64,000 nucleotides of DNA. Source: Pseudomonadota bacterium. GTDB lineage: Bacteria; Desulfobacterota; Desulfarculia; Desulfarculales; Desulfarculaceae. Location of the stretch: NCBI GenBank assembly GCA_018902755.1, contig JAHIQI010000044.1, forward strand, positions 1 to 64,000, in the 5' to 3' direction. Shown here piece after piece: positions 61,072 through 64,000 of the stretch (position 1 is the stretch's first letter; every line of letters begins with the position of its first letter). Made by a program: the position numbers and the translations under genes. The notes below the pieces were generated by a model that worked only from the letters and a program-made list of their open reading frames with translations, searched no databases and was not told the DNA's origin.

Positions 61072-61983
61072 ATGCAAACGAGCATGGACGCCTATATTAA
61101 AATGGGAATCGTGCATTTCATGGCCTATCCCCAGTTGGGGGGCGGCGCGGGCCCTTGGGCCCAGACCGCGGCCCGCATCGGGCGGGACCCTTTTTTCACG
61201 GCCATCGAGATCACCCACATCGCCGATCCTGCTGAGCGGGAAAAGGTGCGCGAGGTCTGCCGCCTGGCCAAGCTGGCGGTGGGCTTCGGGGCCCATCCCC
61301 CCATTCTGGGCAACGGCCTGAACATCAACTCCCTGGACGAGGACGAGCGCCTGGCCGCGGTGGCCCGCCTGGAGGAGCTGCTGGACGAAGCCATCTACAT
61401 GGACGCAGAGAGCTTCGTGGTGCTTTCTGGCAAGGACCCGGGAGAGGAGGGGCGGGAGGAGGCCCTGGAGGCCCTGGCCGCGTCCCTGGGACGGCTCTGC
61501 GCCTATTCGGCCCAGCGGGGCGGCCCGCCGGTCATCGCCGAGGTGTTCGACTGCGCGGTGGACAAGTGCTGCCTGCTGGGACCGGCCCCCCTGGCCGCCC
61601 GGGTGGCCGAGATGGTCAAGGCCAAACACGGTAATTTCGGGCTGCTGGTGGACCTGAGCCACATCCCCCTGCTGGGCGAGACGCCCCAGCAGGCCCTGGA
61701 GCCGGTGGCCGGACACCTCATGGCCGCCCACATCGGCAACGCGGTGACGGTAAAGGGCATGCCCGCCTACGGAGACTACCACCCCATATTCGGCACCCCC
61801 GGCTCGGTCAACGATGTTCCCGAGGTGCTGGAGTTTTTGCGGGTGCTGAGGGACATAGGCTTTTTGGACGGCGCCAAGCGCCCCATGGTCAGCTTTGAGA
61901 TCAAGCCAATGGAGGGCCAGGACCCCGAGTTGGTGATCGCCAACGCGCAGCGGGTCATGAACCTGGCCTGGGCTCAGTTGTAG
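61072..61983 (+). CDS. Sugar phosphate isomerase/epimerase-like TIM-barrel protein
   Basis: About 303 residues of the xylose isomerase-like barrel (AP endonuclease 2 superfamily). Likely metal and catalytic residues appear in order in AIEITHIAD, PPVIAEVFD, LLVDLSHIPLLGE, MAAHIGNAV and VSFEIKPMEGQD. ATG 61072 is chosen with GGGAG 9 nt upstream; an in-frame TTG at 61057 is possible. With the neighbouring dehydrogenase it suggests isomerisation and reduction or oxidation of a hydroxy- or ketoacid. The substrate is unknown. Confidence 0.8.
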   Translation: MQTSMDAYIKMGIVHFMAYPQLGGGAGPWAQTAARIGRDPFFTAIEITHIADPAEREKVREVCRLAKLAVGFGAHPPILGNGLNINSLDEDERLAAVARLEELLDEAIYMDAESFVVLSGKDPGEEGREEALEALAASLGRLCAYSAQRGGPPVIAEVFDCAVDKCCLLGPAPLAARVAEMVKAKHGNFGLLVDLSHIPLLGETPQQALEPVAGHLMAAHIGNAVTVKGMPAYGDYHPIFGTPGSVNDVPEVLEFLRVLRDIGFLDGAKRPMVSFEIKPMEGQDPELVIANAQRVMNLAWAQL

Positions 61984-62013
61984 CAAACAGAGAACCCCCA
62001 AGGAGACTTGACG

Positions 62014-62994
62014 ATGCAACCTAAGATCTTCGTGTGCCGCCGCCTGCCCGAGGGGGCCATGCAGGCCCTGGAAGGGGCCTTTGAGGTGGAGTGCAATCCC
62101 AACGACCGGGTTCTGACCCGCGAGGAGCTCTTGGCCGGGGTGGCCGGCAAGGATGGGGTGGTTTCCCTGTTGACTGACCGCATCGACGACGAGGTGCTGG
62201 ACGCGGCCGGGCCCCAGCTCAAGATCATGGCCAACTACGCCGTCGGCTACAACAACGTCGACGTGGCTGCCTGCACCGCCCACAAGGTGGCGGTGACCAA
62301 CACCCCCGGGGTGCTCACCGACACCACCGCCGATCTGACCATGGCCCTGCTGCTGGCCACCTCCCGCCGCCTGTGCGAGAGCGACGCCTACACCCGGGCC
62401 GGCAAATACGAGGGTTGGGCCCCCCTGCTGTTTTTGGGCACCGATGTGCACCATAAGACCTTGGGCCTTATGGGCTTCGGGCGAGTGGGTTACGCGGTAG
62501 CCAAGCGGGCGGCCGGGTTTGACATGAAGATTCTCTATCACGACTCCCATCCCTGCCCGCCGGAACTGAAGCAGAAGGTGGGAGCCACCTGCGTGGATCG
62601 GGAAACGCTGCTCAAGGAATCGGACTTTATTTCCATGCACGTGCCCCTGACCCCGGAAACCAGGCACCTGCTGAGCACCGATGAGTTCGCCCTGATGAAG
62701 CCCACGGCCTATGTCATCAACACCGCCCGGGGCGAGGTCATCGACGAGGCCGCCCTGGCCGCGGCCATCAAGAGCGGCCAGATCGCGGGAGCCGGGCTGG
62801 ACGTGTTCGAGGACGAGCCGGCCATACACCCCGACCTGGTGGCCAATCCCTCGGTGGTGCTCTTGCCCCACATCGGCAGCGCCTCCATCGAAACCCGTAC
62901 CGCCATGGGCATGTTGGACTACGACAACCTGCGTGCCTGCCTCATCGAGGGCAAGGTGCCGCCCAACTGCCTCAACCCGGAGGTGTTCAATTAG
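62014..62994 (+). CDS. D-2-hydroxyacid dehydrogenase
   Basis: 326 residues of the glyoxylate/hydroxypyruvate reductase group. NAD-binding LMGFGRVGYAVAKRAAGFDMKILYHD, catalytic Arg in VINTARGEVIDEAAL, Glu in GAGLDVFEDEP and His in LLPHIGSASIETR. ATG 62014 has AGGAG 8 nt upstream, better than the TTG at 62008. It likely interconverts a 2-ketoacid and a D-2-hydroxyacid in the same pathway. Confidence 0.92.
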   Translation: MQPKIFVCRRLPEGAMQALEGAFEVECNPNDRVLTREELLAGVAGKDGVVSLLTDRIDDEVLDAAGPQLKIMANYAVGYNNVDVAACTAHKVAVTNTPGVLTDTTADLTMALLLATSRRLCESDAYTRAGKYEGWAPLLFLGTDVHHKTLGLMGFGRVGYAVAKRAAGFDMKILYHDSHPCPPELKQKVGATCVDRETLLKESDFISMHVPLTPETRHLLSTDEFALMKPTAYVINTARGEVIDEAALAAAIKSGQIAGAGLDVFEDEPAIHPDLVANPSVVLLPHIGSASIETRTAMGMLDYDNLRACLIEGKVPPNCLNPEVFN

Positions 62995-63051
62995 GCTCAG
63001 TGCTTTCCGTGGCGCGGCGGCGATGGGCCGCTGCGCGGGCAAGCGCCTAGG

Positions 63052-63876
63052 ATGTCGTGCGTGAGCATTGCATACAGCAACCTCGCTAATCTCCGGGTGC
63101 TGATCCGGGGAGCCGGCGAAATGGCCAGCGGAGTGGCCCACCGCCTGAGCCGGGCTGGACTGCAGGTGGTGATGACCGAGATCGCCGAGCCCCTGGCGGT
63201 GCGCCGGGCGGTTAGTTTCTGCGAGGCTGTCTATGACGGCCGCAAGCAAGTGGAGGGGCTCACCGCTTGTCTGGTATCCGGCCCGGCCGAGGCCAGGATG
63301 GCCTGGAAGCGGGGCGAACTGCCGGTGCTGGTGGACCCGGAGATGGCCTGCCTCCAAGAGCTGGCCCCGGCGGTGATCGTGGACGCCCTGCTGGCCAAAC
63401 GCAACACCGGGCTTGCGCCGGAGATGGCGCCCTTGACCATCGGCCTGGGCCCCGGTTTTAGCGCCCCCCAGGATGCTCACCTGGTGATCGAAACCAACCG
63501 GGGCCACAACCTGGGCCGGCTCATCTATGAGGGTCAGGCCGCGGCAAACACCGGCCAGCCCGGCGATATCGGGGGCTACACCCACCAGAGGGTGCTGCGT
63601 TCCCCGGCGGTTGGCGTCTTCACGCCCCTGGCCAGCTTCGGCCAGGCGGTGGCCGCCGGTCAGGCCGTGGGACGGGTGGCGGATCAAGAGGTGTGCGTAA
63701 AGGTGGGCGGCGTTTTGCGCGGGCTCATCCGTCCGGGCATTCGGGTGGAAAAAGGCTGGAAGGTGGGCGATGTGGACCCCAGGAACCAGTTGGAGTATCT
63801 GGACACCATAAGCGAGAAAGCGCGGGCCATAGGCGGCTCGGTGTTGGAAGGCATTATGCACGCCTTCAACCGGTGA
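63052..63876 (+). CDS. yqeB: YqeB/EF2563-family protein of selenium-dependent molybdenum hydroxylase systems
   Basis: 274 residues. LRVLIRGAGEMASGVAHRLSRAGLQVVMTEIAEPLAVRRAVSF, then AVYDGRKQVEGL, LVDPEM, VIVDALLAKRNTGLAPEMAPLTIGLGPGF and a biotinyl-like C-terminal half (VLRSPAVGVFTPLASFGQAVAAGQAVG). This is the EF2563 (YqeB) family, tied by conserved co-occurrence to selenium-dependent molybdenum hydroxylases. Its presence six genes after the hydroxylase supports that type. The ribosome binding site is weak; GTG 63061 is an alternative start. Confidence 0.88.
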   Translation: MSCVSIAYSNLANLRVLIRGAGEMASGVAHRLSRAGLQVVMTEIAEPLAVRRAVSFCEAVYDGRKQVEGLTACLVSGPAEARMAWKRGELPVLVDPEMACLQELAPAVIVDALLAKRNTGLAPEMAPLTIGLGPGFSAPQDAHLVIETNRGHNLGRLIYEGQAAANTGQPGDIGGYTHQRVLRSPAVGVFTPLASFGQAVAAGQAVGRVADQEVCVKVGGVLRGLIRPGIRVEKGWKVGDVDPRNQLEYLDTISEKARAIGGSVLEGIMHAFNR

Positions 63877-64000
63877 GATCACCTCGTCCCGCCTGGCTCC
63901 ATGCCCGCCGGCCGTGCGAAGCCGGCTGGTGGAGCGGGGCCATCACATGCGTAATTAAAATGCAATGCCGGGCAGTAGCCTTGGCGACCAAATCTTTCAG
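63877..64000. other. End of window, non-coding
   Basis: 124 bases. A GCCGGC-cgtgcgaa-GCCGGC hairpin (around 63908-63927) may help end transcription. No gene start is seen before the window edge. Confidence 0.3.

Noticed and set aside
60817..63882. 1021-codon open frame on the minus strand across the isomerase, dehydrogenase and yqeB genes
   Set aside because: It is antisense to three well-recognised genes, has a His/Gly/Leu-rich composition with no domain, and is the normal by-product of GC-rich codon use.

Overview
The window looks like a GC-rich chromosome segment of a strict or facultative anaerobe of the Desulfobacterota (former Deltaproteobacteria) type. The reasons are dense, often ATGA-overlapped operons with strong G/C third positions, HdrA/HdrD/MvhD/TusA/DsrE redox proteins, sigma-54 enhancer-binding regulators, two LivKHMGF-type uptake systems, a NikKMLQO nickel transporter and a molybdenum hydroxylase. 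The phylum assignment is inference from gene content; there is no rRNA or tRNA here to test it.

Layout. 1-800: an AT-rich two-TM hypothetical gene, probably the edge of an acquired island, abutting uvrC. 857-4802: uvrC, tatB, tatC and an exported molybdopterin oxidoreductase. 4803-21336: an aromatic amino acid supercluster of three consecutive transcription units: trpE-trpG-aroF-aroA-aroE-aroKB(fusion)-aroC-aroQ; aroF2-pheA-tyrA; and trpD-trpC-trpF-trpB-trpA. Together they hold all seven shikimate steps, the whole Trp branch and the prephenate branch; only the final aminotransferase is absent. Each unit is preceded by an apparent transcription attenuator with a short leader peptide: WFYWW before trpE, FFYFYYF before aroF2-pheA-tyrA, and two in tandem (WRYWWRNWY, then FYWWRW) before trpD. 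In all four I can find an intrinsic terminator and, just after the control codons, an 8-9 nt segment complementary to the terminator's 5' arm. This is the most striking thing in the window.

21569-31991: a membrane diguanylate cyclase; a sigma-54 activator transcribed leftward; and, divergent from it behind a canonical -24/-12 promoter, an alpha/beta hydrolase, a complete branched-chain-type ABC importer and an iron alcohol dehydrogenase. 32057-38599: a LarA-like (nickel-pincer racemase family) gene, then a NikKMLQO nickel ECF importer behind a structured 5' leader with an alternative terminator (candidate metal riboswitch), then an LbtU-like porin. 38713-40994: a small lipoprotein, a palindromic repeat element, and two head-to-head genes that have both lost their 5' halves (a CPBP protease and a ThDP enzyme), which looks like a deletion or misassembly junction.

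41158-49534: a second sigma-54 activator with a cysteine-rich PAS domain, a 36-bp palindrome, a -24/-12 promoter, and a nine-gene operon of two TusA-like proteins, MvhD-like, two HdrA-like flavoproteins, a small possible winged-helix protein, DsrE-like, HdrD-like and DUF1638. It reads as a cytoplasmic sulfur-carrier or thiol electron-transfer system, related to Qmo/Hdr modules but without a membrane subunit. 49888-63876: a beta-hydroxyacid dehydrogenase; a LacI regulator with four tandem operators over its own promoter; a three-subunit molybdenum hydroxylase; a second Liv-type ABC importer; a TIM-barrel isomerase; a D-2-hydroxyacid dehydrogenase; and YqeB, a protein of selenium-dependent molybdenum hydroxylase systems. 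This is probably an inducible uptake and oxidation pathway for an unidentified small molecule.
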